A stretch of 64,000 bases of DNA from Anaeramoeba flamelloides (GCA_027625915.1 JANTQA010000008.1:11595001-11659000); one strand, 5' to 3'; shown: positions 24,136 through 35,916, counted from the stretch's first letter. Numbers and translations: made by a program. The notes: generated by a model from the sequence alone, not told the origin.

Positions 24136-24288
24136 GACGATCCACACTATTTCAACAAATAATAACTCACACACTTTTACTCATTGTTTCGACAACATTC
24201 AAAATATCGTTCGTTCTGAGCGATATAAATATCACCCTTACAAGAAAAATATATTGCTTGTTATCTCAACTTGGTACAAAAAAGGATA
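24136..24288 (+). CDS. Possible isolated exon, unknown
   Basis: After a TTTTTTCCAG acceptor-like site there is an open frame of about 50 codons (THCFDNIQNIVRSERYKYHP, then KNILLVISTWYKKG) ending in TAG. Unlike its flanks it uses C and G freely at third positions (TTC GAC AAC ATT; CGT TCT GAG CGA), which is typical of coding DNA here. No upstream exon or domain was found. It could be the last exon of an unrecognised gene or a transposon remnant. Confidence 0.25.
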
Positions 24289-24479
24289 GTTATGTGAAAA
24301 TAACTGGTCAAAGAAAATATATTGAGTTATCTACTTAAATATTTGAAAACCCAGTTTTTTTTAATATCTGGTCTAAACCCCAAGTCAAAATTTTTAATAC
24401 CCCAAAATTCAGTTTTTGAAAAAAAAAAAATCCAATTTAATCAATTCAAGAAGAAATATCAAATTAGAACCATTCACTG

Positions 24480-25112
24480 ATTTATATGTTAACACTTATT
24501 TATAAATTACTTTTTACACAAAATATAAAATAAATAATTATTAATACTGATAAATCATTGCTTAGGTTAAAGGTTTTGGAGAGAGCAAAATAAAAAAATA
24601 CATTAGTAAATTTGTTTAAAGTCTATTAAACATTATTAATTGATCAAATAGTGAGATAAAATCGACTAATTTTTTTTTTTGGGTACTTCTATTCTAAAAA
24701 ATTAACTTTAACATAATACCAATTGTTGAAAAAAATGTTTTGATTGAACGAAACAAGTTATGTAATACAAAAAATAAAATGAAAAAAAAAAAAAAAAGGA
24801 TAAAAAATTGATTTTCTTAATTTTCAAAAATTTGAAATTATTTATAATTTACCTTGGATTATATTATTCTGTTTGTTTGAATCATTTAAAATTATGTGGG
24901 AAATTTTTTATTTTAGTATAAATTTAAGACTCAAACTTTCAAGTGAATTTATGGAAAAAAATATAATTCCAAATTATATGACATTTTTGGTATTTTTTAT
25001 CCTTTGATTATTTTGCTGGAATCTAAACCCTGAATCTTAATTTGAGATTTTTTGGAGCCTTAAATTTTATTGAAAGTTGGTCTTTTAAAAGTGTAATCGG
25101 TTTTAAATGAAA
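24480..25112 (+). mobile_element. Decayed MITE remnants
   Basis: 24480-24850 resembles 50100-50650 (ATAAATAATTATTAATACT; CATAATACCAATTGTTGAAA), a relative of the 16156 family. 24905-25112 is a diverged inverted-repeat element similar to the mariner MITE at 853-1046 (ACTCAAACTTTCAAGTGAATTT opposite TTAAATTTTATTGAAAGTTG). Confidence 0.5.
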
Positions 25113-25970
25113 ATTGAAACAATATTTTTGATTATATCAATTTGAATTTATCAGAAAACCAAGCGTTGATAAATACGGAAGAGTCTTCAAATTCTATTGC
25201 TGTTAAGAAAACTCAGTATTTCTGTGATTTTATATTTGATTGTTATTTGTGAATTTCTTAGCCAATCTGAAATAGAAATATGAATACTTTTGACAATTTG
25301 GGTTTCTTGTTTGTCTCAATGTGAAATCAAGCCCAAAGTTTGTATAAAATTGGACCAATTGAACAGGTAATTTTTTATTGCTTTCAATAATTATATACAT
25401 AAATTAAGACTCATTGAAGAATTATTAATACAATAAATCAATAAAAATAACTGATATTTCTTTTTTTTTGTTTTTGTTTGTTAATTATTATACTTTATTC
25501 TTTGTTTCAAATAAAATTGAAGAACCAAACTCTCAACAGACAATAGATTGTAAGTTTTTTGTTTTTTTTTTTTTTCGTAGCATTTTACTTCAAGTTTGAT
25601 CCTGATTAAAACAAAAAACAGCATCTCTTATTGTTTCATTTAGTCGAAAATTCAATTCTAGAAATTTCTTATTCTGGGTCGCCTTTCAGGCTCTAAATAT
25701 GAGCTTGTTATACTCCTAAGATAATATTCAGAGAGTTCGAAGAACTAGTTAATATTATCTATGTATATCACTTTGAACAAGCGTATTTTTCTTATTCTTA
25801 TAGGAAAAACCCCAATCATAACCCACTGACTTTTTTCAAATATAACAAATAAACCTGATTTGATTACAGAATAGGGACTTAATAATGTTTATTATTATTT
25901 GCCAATAATATAAACCTTTTTCATTCGTTATAACAATTTCCAAATCAAAATTTTAGGAATTTAAGCCCCT
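25113..25970. other. AT-rich intergenic DNA
   Basis: No credible gene, RNA or structured repeat was seen. Confidence 0.4.
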
Positions 25971-25974
25971 ACCG

Positions 25975-26365
25975 TCGAGTGTATTCAAGTGCCGTAGAGT
26001 GCCTAGCTTTTCCAGAATTTAAAAGAAATGAACTAAATCATAAGATTATCCCCAATTTTTTTTAATTCTGGAAAACCGAACAAAAAATGTACTAGGTTTT
26101 TTTTACTTTTTGAAATAAACCGAAAATTTATTAAAATTTTCTGTTTATTTCAAAAATTTAAAAAAACCTAACGGAAATCTATTGATTTTACAAAGAAATA
26201 GTAACCTCAAAAAAACCTAATGAAAATCTATTGATTTTCCATATAAACCGAAAACTCAAAAAAACCTAACGGAACTGTCCTAGTTTTTTAGAATTCAAAA
26301 GAATCAAGTAAAATCGATGGTTTTTCTCTATTCTTTTGAATTCTGGAAAACCTGGCAGGAAATGA
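25975..26365 (+). repeat. Modular hairpin array, locus 2
   Basis: The linker CAAGTGCCGTAGAGTGCC at about 25990 is followed by the CCAGAATT palindrome, the ACTTTTTGAAATAAACCG palindrome, a GATTTTCCATATAAACCG half-module and a final CCAGAATT-type palindrome ending at GGAAAACC. Same orientation as the other loci. Confidence 0.75.
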
Positions 26366-27041
26366 GATGTGTCAACAACAACCCCTTTAAATAATTTCTC
26401 AAAAAATCAAACTATTTTTTTCTATTGAACATTATTTTAAAACTTTCGATGTGTGTCATCAAAACAAATCTATTGACGCTTTTTACAATTTTAGAGATAA
26501 TTTTGAAAACTTTTTTCGCCACAGGTTTCTAATCTTAAAATTTAAAGAACTTCTTCTTGAATTCAAGACTATTCTATTCCTGGAAATTACTTCAAATTGA
26601 TCATTTCTCAGACAATTTTTTATTTAACTATTTTTTCTGATAATTTTCCCTTACTTAGAAAAGAATTGTTTTTGTCAACAGTGTGGATTGATCCAGCATT
26701 TTTTGTTGATGTATTTTGAATTCAAAACCTAAATTTGAACGGACGGTTTACAATTATTCTTTGTCATTTTACAAAATCTGAAGAATTTTTTTTTTTTTCT
26801 AAAATTGAATTTAATTGATCTTGGAAATATATTGTTTTTGAATAATCTTTCAAAGATTATGAGAACCAGAAGATTTCAAAAAGTCTTTAGTTTCAACCAA
26901 ACGATATATATTTAAAACACGAACATGAAATTACTTCGAATTGTTGAAAAAACTTTGTCGAAAATTATTCGTAAAAATAATTAAAAATTTTTTTTCAAAG
27001 ACCTAAAATAGTTCGAATTTGGTAAAGTTTAAATCGGTGTA

Positions 27042-27356
27042 TTGTTCCAAAGATCACCAAAGTTTAACAAAAAAATGAAAATAAGAAACTCTACTCCAAT
27101 CAATCAAACTTTATCAAATAATAACAAATTATTAATTATTCAAAATCCCAAATTTATCAAAAATATGATTGAATTGGGATTATTTATTTCTAAAACCAGT
27201 TCGAAATTTGAAATTGTTAAAATTTTTGAACGAATTGTTTATTTTTTCGAAAAGTTTTTCTTTGTAAATTTTTCCCAAAATTTGTCAATAGTTTTGTTTA
27301 CTCACCAAAAACTCTTTCAGTTTATTCAAAATATTGGAAGAAAAAACAACAAATAA
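27042..27356 (+). CDS. Small hypothetical ORF upstream of Ras
   Basis: A basic frame of up to 104 residues opening at TTG (first ATG at about 27075, MKIRNSTPINQTLSNNNK), with no recognised domain. It ends about 150 bp before the Ras start. It may be chance, an unspliced exon or part of the Ras 5' region. No splice partner was found. Confidence 0.2.
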   Translation: MFQRSPKFNKKMKIRNSTPINQTLSNNNKLLIIQNPKFIKNMIELGLFISKTSSKFEIVKIFERIVYFFEKFFFVNFSQNLSIVLFTHQKLFQFIQNIGRKNNK

Positions 27357-27505
27357 CTAAAAAATTTTTTTCATTCATTTTTCTTTTTTTACAGTTATTG
27401 GAAAATTTTTTTTTGCACCAAATTTATTTGCCATCACTACAAATTATTGCTTTCAAGTTTCCTTTTTGTTTTTTGACTGTTTACAGAAACCATTAATTTT
27501 TCCAA

Positions 27506-30500
27506 ATGGAAGAGCACAAGATTGTTGTTGTAGGAGGCGGAGGAGTTGGAAAATCAGCAATGACAATTCGATTTCTTCAAAACTTTTTTGTTACTGACTA
27601 TGGTAAATTCCATTCTTTATTTCTTTTTTTTTAAGAAGGTTTTTCTCTTGTTTCAAAAAAAAAAAAAAAAAAAAGATCATTAAACAAAAGTGTTTTTTCT
27701 TTTCAATTTGTGTTACCCTTTTTTTTTTTTTTAACAATTAACGTTCTAACTACATAGATCCTACAATCGAAGAATCATATCGAAAACAAGTTATTGTTGA
27801 GAACAAAACATGTCTTCTTGATATTTTGGATACTGGTGGGCAAGAGGATTATTCTTCTATGCGTGCTCAGGTAAATTATTTTTTTTATTTACAACCTTTT
27901 TAGTCACAATAAAAAAAAAAAATTTAAAAAAAAATTCCAGAATTTTCCGAAACCGAAGAAGAAAGGTTTTTCAAAAATGTCTCTTCAACAGCCAAAAAGA
28001 GTAAACCAAACAATTTGGGCAACACTTTTTGAGAACAGCTATACAATCTTTAATTGTGAATTAATTTTTTGCGAAGGAAAAAGATCAGGTTTACCATGTA
28101 AAGAGTGATGTCTCAATATTTAAAGTTTTTTTTGACTAAATTTGGCCTTTTCCCAAATAATATAAAACTTTTCCAATGTACACCGTTTGGGGGAGGTTTC
28201 TTGATGACGAAACACTGCGATTCTAATAGCAAAAAATTACATTTAATGAAATAATAAAAATAATTGGGGAAGAAACAAAAATTCAATAATCAAAAATAAG
28301 TTTCAACAAATCGAAAAAAGAAAACAACCTCCAAACAATTTTAAAGTTTCATTAAATTGTTTTTTTTTGACTATTAGAAAACTCACCTGTCTGCAAGACC
28401 CCCCCCACATACACCCAAACGAAGAACCCTGAAAAGTTTTATAGTTTTAGGAAAAATGACAAATTTAGTCAAAAAAAACTTAAAATATTAAGACACTACT
28501 TTTTGTACCTGGTGTTTGTTAATGAAAAAGAAGCCAAACAAAAAATATTTTGTTGAAAACTACTCTGACTGACAAATCTTCAACCCCATAAATTTCTAAT
28601 ACATAGAATGGATTATTGAAAACAACACACAAGAATAAATATGAAAATCTTACAAAATTGAGATTATTTTTTGAACCCATTTGATCTTAGAGATCGATAT
28701 ACAGAAACAAATTGGCACAATGAAATTGGAATTATAAATTAAATTCATTATCATAACTTATTTTAGAATTGATCTCAACTTTAAAATAAAAATCATCTTG
28801 TAAAAGGGTATATTTAATTTGGAAACAAAAAATAAATGAAATTTTTTTTTTCCAAACTAAATACCATTTGTTGCAAAATAAATGGAACAAAATTTTCATT
28901 CAGCTATCCAAAAAAAACTCTTTTAAATCATGTAATATTTCAATTTTTTAATATTCCCAAAAAGAATGTTAAATTATTAATTTCCCTTTTGAGAATTGGG
29001 GTTTTTGATAATTTATTTTAATACTTGTCAAGGTATTTTTTTATGGAAAGCTGAATGAAAATTTTGATCTTTTTATTTTACAATTAACAGTAGACTCATT
29101 TGAGATACAATTTTTATTTTAAAGTTAAGATCAATTATAAAATATATTTTATTATCTCTTTGCTAAGGGCCACATTTCAACCTCAGAGGGTGTTGAGTTA
29201 TTGTGTTATTTTACTTTTACTTGTCAAAAAGAATTATCATTCTGAAAAAATTGGAAAAATAAAATATTAAATTTCAAAGGATTTCTAATAACTATAGAAT
29301 ACAAATAACTAAAAAAAATTCTAGATTCTCAATTCCAAAAAATTAAAATAACAAACAAAAAAATTCTGAAGAACTCATTGGCAAAAAAATTAATTTTAAA
29401 AAAAAAAGTTTAAAAACAATCTAAATCTAATAAAGTAGTGAAAAAAATACCGGACAGGAAAATAATACCTGACAAGATTTTTAATTGTTAATATTAGGAA
29501 AATTGGTATGTAATTTCTTTTTAGAGTCAAATCAAATCCTTTTTTTAAGGGTCGAGTCATTTACCGTGAAAAGGCACCATACTCAAGGGGTGACCTGAGA
29601 CCAAAAAGGGCATTGTGAAATAGGCCTTCTTTTGGTTGACAAAATTCAAATAACAAAAAAAAAATTCCATTGGATCCTATTTGACAAAAAATTAAACAAA
29701 GAAAAAGAGTTCTCAATTTCAAAAAATCAAAATTTAAAAAAAAAAATTCATCTTTTCTCATTTTCTTTTTCAAAAGAGGTTAAATTTCTTTAATTTAAAT
29801 CAAATTGCTTTCTTGTATTTCGCAATCAATTTTATTCGATTTAGCCTGATTTGTGGTTATTTTAAAACCCTCTAAATTTGACCAAGTAAGGATTAGGTAA
29901 TAGTCTTTCAATAAAAATAACTCATTTGAAAAAAGAAAAAAAAAATCACCAAGATCTCAAAAAGCGCCCAAGAGCGACACTTCAAAATTGTAATTCACAA
30001 CCATTCTAATTGGAAATTGAGTGTCGCTCTTTGGCGCTTTTTTCTAAAAATGTCCTCATTTTTGGTTGTTGATTTTGGGAGATCGATCGTACATCATAGG
30101 TTGGTTGGTTTTTGATTGGTGTTAGGTACTCAATAAAATTACTAAAAAGGTTTTTTTCCATTTCAGAATAAAAAATTTCACCATAATGACTCGACCCTTA
30201 AGAATCAAACTTTTTAAATTATAACTCATCCACTTATTAGAATGACGATTAATGAAATCACACTTGTTCAAAACACCATTCAATCAATCAAAAAACCAGA
30301 ATAAAAATGATCATTATCCAAACTCTAGTAAACCTCTATAAAACTTGATTGTTTTTCAAAATAAGTTGATCTACTTGGGCTATCAAACAATTACTCGAGT
30401 ATTCTAGAGTAACCTTTCTTTGATGATCTTTATGTAGGTTTATTACTAATCTCATAAAAAAATTGGTTATTTATAAAAAGGATTTGATTGAAAATAAATG

Positions 30501-32237
30501 AAATTACACAAAAATTTTCCTAAATATTCACAATTAAAAATCTTTTCAGGGATTTTTTTCATTTCAGGTATTTTTTTCCCTACTATAATCTAAATTTACA
30601 AAAAAATAATTAATTGTTTTGTTTTTTTAAATATCCCAAGTGTTAAAAATCTTAAATTTAAAACAATTGTTTGCTAAAAGTACATAATCAATTTAATTCG
30701 ATTTAATCTAATTTGTAGTTATTTTGTAACCCTCTAAATTTGACAGGGTAAGGATTTTGTAATATTCTTTAGACAAAATAAACTCATTTGAGAAATAAAA
30801 AAAAAAAATTAAGATTTGATGTTCGAGATCTCAAAAAGTTCCAAAGAGAGACACTCCAAAATCAACACAATTGTTTTCAAAATTTTAATTCACTACGATC
30901 TAAATTGGAAATTGAGAAATCTTTTTGGCAACTTTTTTTCAAATATTACCATATAAAATTGAGATCAGAAACTTTGATATCTTTTCTTTAAATAATACCG
31001 TACAAACAAACAAACAAAATGAATTATTATAAATCATCAATTTATGATCAATAACAATTTTGGATGTTTCAATCGTTTAATTGGAATTAACTTTAATAAA
31101 GGTATTTTAAAATAAATTTGCCAGGCTATTTTAGAAATAGCGTATATACAATAGAAAATTCATAAATTTTGTACACAGTTGATTTTTTGATGTTGCTACC
31201 TTCTTAATGTTTATTTATTTTTTCAATATTTTTTTTTTCAAATTATCCTTTTTTTTTTGACAAAAAAAAAGAAAAAGAAAAACGAAAAGAAAAAAAATTT
31301 AAAGAAAGAAAATAAAAATTTGGTGAAATTAGAAAAAATGATTTTGATCTAAAAACTTGAAAATATTTTTTTGATTAGTATCTCGAATAAAACCCGCAAA
31401 ACCACATCCAATAACATTATAATGTGTGCCAACATTTTTGAAAAATAGTTTTGTTCGCGGGAGTTGTCAAATAAATGAATTGATCTGTTTTTTTTTTATT
31501 TATTTCAACTTTAGTTCGTATCATGCTTTTTCTTTTTGTTTCCAAGATATTTTTATCAACCACAGTTAAACAATGCTAATATTAGTAACTTAACTGTTCT
31601 TCTTTCCTGAGCCCCCCTCCCTCTCTGTGAATAATAATTACCTACAAAGAAATTTCTTAAGAAATTATAACGAAATTTGGTTTTTGTTAAAAAGAAAAGA
31701 AGATAAAAATTGGATTTTTGTAATGTTTCAAACAAGTTACTTTAATGAAAAGTGTAAATCCTTTTATTATCATTATTATTTGGAAGAATGAACGTTATTC
31801 TTATCCTTATTCAAATTCATTTATTTTTAATTACATAATCAAAAACAATTCTTCACCTAACAAAACAAAAAAAAAAAACGAATTAAAAAAATGCAAAATA
31901 GTATATGGACTCTGGTGAAGGATTTCTGATAATTTATTCAATTATTGATGAAGAAAGTTTTGATCAGGTAATGGATCTATGCGAAACGATTCAGCGAGTC
32001 AAAGATAAAGATATTTTCCCTGGGGTGCTATGTGGCAACAAATGTGATCTAGACAAAAAACGTGAGGTTTCAACAAAGGAAGGGAAGTCGCTTGCAGATT
32101 CTTTACAACTGTCATTTTTTGAAACTTCAGCAAAGACCACTCACAATTTAGTAGAATCTTTCCATGAAGTTGTCAAATTAATTAGAAAATATGCAGTGCC
32201 AATCAAAAAGAAAAAGAAAAAGTGTTCCTTGATTTAA
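27506..32237 (+). CDS. Ras-family small GTPase, three exons
   Basis: Exons are 27506-27602, 27758-27870 and 31902-32237 (181 residues). Introns are 155 and 4031 nt, with GTAAAT or GTAAATT donors and ATAG or AATAG acceptors; all phases agree. The order is G1 GGGGVGKS (10-17), effector loop YDPTIEESY (32-40), G3 DTGGQE (57-62), G4 NKCD, G5 ETSAK, then KKKKKK and a CSLI terminus. Ras is a GTP-switched signalling protein at the plasma membrane. Here lipidation at the CAAX Cys plus the lysine run would hold it there, as in K-Ras4B. Gly12, Gly13 and Gln61 are intact, but the residue equivalent to Ala59 is Gly; substitutions there in mammalian Ras slow GTP hydrolysis and exchange. The first two exons lie beyond the reach of simple ORF calling. 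Confidence 0.93.
28104..28497. mobile_element. MITE in Ras intron 2
   Basis: About 394 bp with inverted ends. GATGTCTCAATATTTAAAG and TTTTTTTTGACTAAATTTG at the left match the complement of CAAATTTAGTCAAAAAAAAC and TTAAAATATTAAGACAC at the right. A solitary end of the same type lies at 34637-34680. Confidence 0.75.
29434..30587 (-). mobile_element. MITE, GTAGGGAAAAAAATACC family, copy interrupted by a TTAA element
   Basis: The reverse complement of 22824-23313, split after TTTTTT at 29546 and resumed at AAGAATC from 30200. Ends are AGTGAAAAAAATACCGGAC and GGTATTTTTTTCCCTACTA. Removing the inner element restores collinearity with the uninterrupted copy. Confidence 0.85.
29549..30197 (+). mobile_element. 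piggyBac-like TTAA MITE, copy 1 (nested)
   Basis: 649 bp between TTAA duplicates at 29545-29548 and 30198-30201. The termini are GGGTCGAGTCATT and the complement AATGACTCGACCC. TTAA target duplication is characteristic of the piggyBac superfamily. A GC-rich internal hairpin (AAAGCGCCCAAGAGCGACAC opposite GTGTCGCTCTTTGGCGC) lies at about 29957-30047. There is no transposase. Confidence 0.88.
30680..30990 (+). mobile_element. Fragment of the TTAA MITE
   Basis: Shares CCCTCTAAATTTGAC, CTCATTTGAGAAA, GATCTCAAAAAG and TCTAAATTGGAAATTGAG with the centre of 29549-30197, in the same order, but lacks both termini. Confidence 0.6.
31250..31460 (+). repeat. Purine-rich repeat fragment
   Basis: An A/G-only tract followed by TTAGAAAAAATGATTTTGAT and ACATTATAATGTGTGCCAAC. 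It matches 57895-58140 and more weakly 40500-40680. Located in Ras intron 2. Confidence 0.55.
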
Positions 32238-33680
32238 AATAAAATTTATCTTTTTTATATTATTTATTGTAAATCACCAGAAACATTAAAGTTCGAGTTA
32301 TTATGGAAAAGTAAAAACGGAAATTTTCTTTTTTCTTATTTCTATCTTTCTTTTTTATCTGTTAATTTGAATTGTAAACTATTTAAACAAATAATTTAAC
32401 ATTATCCAAAACTATTTTTTTTTTTTTCAAAAAAAGAGAATTAAAAATTTGTTTTTGCTTTTAAAAGAACTTTGAATATTTTGTTTTTTATATAATTTAA
32501 TTTAAAGATTATTATTTTTTTGAGATAAATTTTATCCAAATTTTTTAAATTATCTTTTTTATTTTGGAATTTAATATTGTAATCAAAATATCCCAAAATT
32601 ATTAAGGTACAAATAAAAATATTACTTTTTTTTCATTTTTTTTTTTTATTATTTTATTTTTATTTTGAGTTTACTTTTTTTTCTTGACAAAATAGATGGT
32701 CTTTTTTTTCTCAACAAAATACGAATAAAAGAAATCAGTTGTATTTTCACTTTATTTTAGAAAAATTAACTCAATAATCATCAAAATCAAAAACCAAATT
32801 TTATTTATCGGAGTTTGTTTCTTTGAAACCATTTGTATCTCTCATTTATTTTCTATATGTGAAAATAATTTGTTTATATAATCAAATGATTTTTTTTATT
32901 AATTTTTTTACAGAATCAAATTTTATTAAAATTACAGTAATCAAAATAATGTGTTCCTCACAACTATAATCCATGTTTCAAAATAATAATCTGTACTTTT
33001 TTTTTCTTTCTGATCCCAATTAAACATTCAAGTCGCTAACCATTGTACATCCATATTTAAATCAATTTTGAGGTTACTTCCTTGATTTTTTTTATAAAAA
33101 TTTTCAATTATGAATACAATTTGTACAAAAATTTTTCATAATATTCTCAGTTTTTTTGTTTTTTTTTGTTTTTTTGATGATAAAAATATCTCAAAAATTT
33201 GTTCTATTTTTTATGAAATATTTTCAATTTTGATCCTTTATACTTCTAATATTGTTTATAATAAAGGAACATTAAGGAACTAATAAAATATTGATTAGGG
33301 TTTATTTTAATTTTTTTTTCATCGGATAATGTGTATGTTTTCTATTAAAAAGCAATAAGCATTTTTATTATTTCAAAAAATAATCGACACTCTCAGATAA
33401 TAATTTATAAAAATGAAACAAAAATAGAATAAGAATGTATTTTGATATACAAAAGAAGGTGCAAACTCAAAAATAAATTATATATTCTTGGTTTTGAACA
33501 CATATCAAACAATTTAAAATTTTCTCAAAAAGACATAAAAATATTAATTACAAAGTAGAAAAATTAAAATTACCAAATACGAAACTTAATCAATTGAGAG
33601 AAAACTTAATAATAAATAGTTCTGCTTGGAAAGGTTAGGAAAATATAAAAATTTTTGGGTATAATAACAATCGAAAGAAA
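32238..33680. other. Ras 3' flank and decayed repeats
   Basis: Poly(A)-like AATAAA-type signals occur shortly after the stop. At about 32933 TTACAGTAATCAAAATAATG followed by ACTATAATCCATGTTTCAAA resembles the terminal repeats of the element at 60000-60477, so one end of a mariner-type MITE is present. No gene seen. Confidence 0.45.
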
Positions 33681-33685
33681 CAATC

Positions 33686-33850
33686 ATGTGGTAGAGTTCC
33701 TATGTTTTCTAGAATTTAAAAGAATGGAGTAAAATCAAAGAATTTACTCTATTCTTTTGAATCGTGAAAAAGCTATAGATGTTTTTTTTTTTAAATTTTA
33801 AGAAATTTAAAGAAAATATATGAAAATTTCTTTTCATTTCTCAAATTTAG
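33686..33850 (+). repeat. Modular hairpin array, locus 3a
   Basis: A TAGAGTTCCTATG-type linker plus one CTAGAATTTAAAAGAATGG palindrome and part of the AT-palindrome. It lies immediately upstream of the LINE fragment, and the array resumes after it at 34236. Confidence 0.6.
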
Positions 33851-33879
33851 CAAAAAATTAAACAATAAAAAATATTTTA

Positions 33880-34240
33880 AATGGAAGGGTTCTACTTCCC
33901 TATTAAAAGTAATAGATTTTACAAATTATCTAAATAGATATTCTAATGCTTATTATGTAATAAATTAAAACCAAAATCTTGTAATTTATGCAAAAAAAAA
34001 AACTACCATAACTCAGAAAAAGATGAAGATATATACTTTTTTTTATGGGACTGTACATCTTATGAAAAAAATCTTAAAATCTCGATTAAGAATTCGTTCA
34101 AAATAAAATAAACTCTAAAAAATATAACTTTGATATTATTCAAAATAAAGAATCATTTTTTAGATTATCGTTAGTTAATGATAAAGAAAATTATGATTCT
34201 TTAGTGAAATCTCTTGACAAAAATTTAGAAATTAAGGAAG
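33880..34240 (+). mobile_element. LINE fragment, reverse transcriptase C-terminal zinc-binding region
   Basis: One frame encodes KPKSCNLCKKKN and EDIYFFLWDCTSYEKNLKI, the CxxC...H/Y...C signature found at the C-terminus of non-LTR retrotransposon polymerases. It is followed by KESFFRLSLVNDKENYDSLV in another frame. It is 5'-truncated and frame-broken, with no tail or target duplication recognised. It sits between two pieces of a hairpin array. Confidence 0.65.
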
Positions 34241-34620
34241 TACTGTCAAGTACTGTGTAGTGTTGTAGAGTATTTATGTTTTCCAGAATTTAAAAGAATG
34301 GAGCAAAATCTAAGATTTAACTCAATTCTTTTAAATTCTGGAAAACCTAACCGAAGTAATTTAGAATGCCTCGGTTTTTTTCACTTTTTTTTTTTTGTTT
34401 CGAAAATCTATCGATTTTCCAAATAAACAGAAAACTCAAGAAAACCTAAAGGCGCTTTTCCAGAATTCAAAAGAATTGAGTTAAATCTTTGATTTTACTC
34501 GATTCTTTTAAATTATGGAAAAACATTCCGCGGTTTTTATTAATTTAAGAAATAAATTAAAAATTTATTTAAATTTTAGGTTTATTTCTTAAATTAAAAA
34601 AAGCCTAATGGTTGTAAGAG
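34236..34620 (+). repeat. Modular hairpin array, locus 3b
   Basis: The linker GTACTGTCAAGTACTG and TGTAGAGTATT is followed by two CCAGAATT-type palindromes around a GATTTTCCAAATAAACAG half-module and an AATTTAAGAAATAAAT palindrome. Confidence 0.7.
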
Positions 34621-34789
34621 GAAATTAATATGCTCCCTTCAAATTTAGTAAAAAAAACTTAAAATATTAACACATCAATTTTTACACATGTGTTTAGCCT
34701 TGCATTATTTGGACAATAATAATCAATATTTTGATTAGAATTTAAGAATATTGTTTTGCAATTTTCAAGTCAGAATATTAGTGACTTAA

Positions 34790-35480
34790 GGGCCGAGTCA
34801 TTATGGTGAAATTTTTTTTTCTGAAATGGAAAAAAACCTTTTTAGTAATTTTTCTGAGTACCTAACGCCAATCAAAAACCAACCAAACTATGATGTACGA
34901 TCAATCTCCAAAAATGAACAACTAAAGATGAGGACATTTTTAGAAAAAAGCGCCAAAGAGCGACACTCAATTTCCAATTAGAATGGTTAGAATAAACAAT
35001 TTTGAAACCAGCTATGTCAGTTTTGAAGTGTAGATCTTGGGCGCTTTTTGAGATCTTGGTGATTGTTTTTTTCTTTTTTTTCATTTTTCAAATAAGTTAT
35101 TTTTTATCGTAAGAATATTACCTAATCCTTACTTGGTTAAATTTAGAGGGTTACAAAATAACTAAAAATTATATTAAACTGAATTAAATTCATTTCGAAC
35201 TTCAAGAAAACAATTTGTTTTAAATTAAAGAAATTTGACCTTTTGGAAATAGAAAATGAGAAAAGATGAATTTTTTTTTTTAAATTTTGATTTTTGGAAA
35301 CAGAGAACTCTTTCTAACTTATTTTTCTTCGTTGAATTTTTTATCAAAGATGATCCAATGAAATTTTTTTTTTGTTATTTGAATTTGGTCAACCAAAAGA
35401 AGAGCAATTACAACAATACCCTTTTTAGTCTCAGGTCACCCCTTGATTATGGTTCATACTCACGGTAAATGACTAGAACC
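34790..35480 (-). mobile_element. piggyBac-like TTAA MITE, copy 2
   Basis: 691 bp flanked by TTAA at 34786-34789 and 35481-35484, inverted relative to copy 1. Left end GGGCCGAGTCATTATGG, right end CGGTAAATGACTAGAACC. The internal GC-rich hairpin (AAAGCGCCAAAGAGCGACAC) is retained on one side at about 34949. Confidence 0.85.
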
Positions 35481-35484
35481 TTAA

Positions 35485-35916
35485 CCTTTAAATTTATCTC
35501 CAAATGCAGTTTTTTTTTTCTAAAATTGTAAGGATCTTTTTACGAAAATAAGTATCATTTTTAATTGATGAGATCAACTTTTACTACTTGACTAATCGCT
35601 TTTTTTTAAAGATATTTGGGCCAGGGAGTATTAATAAGATTTACACTCAATAACAACAGGCTTTAATTATAGACTTGTCTGTGGTAGACAGTAATACGCA
35701 TAAGGCATCTCATCAATAATTTCCGTTTCTCCTACTTTAAAACTTTTAAATAGGCCATCCAATTCTATATCTAATGAAAATTCATGACTTCTTTAGAACC
35801 GCTGTGTATGGTATATTATTAGAGTTACTTGAGTTTGAAGTAATTCTCTGGGATGACACTTACCTTAAAAATTAATAGAAATTTATTCCATTATTTTTCA
35901 ACTAGCCATTCACGAG
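35485..35916. other. Probable 5' flank of the ARM-repeat gene
   Basis: No separate gene. A frame from 35853 overlaps the next gene's first exon in another phase and lacks the helical character, so it is not called. Confidence 0.4.

Noticed and set aside
29561-29773. Open frame conserved between TTAA MITE copies (also 35256-35468), ending [12 protein letters not shown] / LRSPLDYGSYSR
   Set aside because: Start and end match, but the middle thirds are read in different phases of the homologous DNA, so the frame is not conserved as protein.
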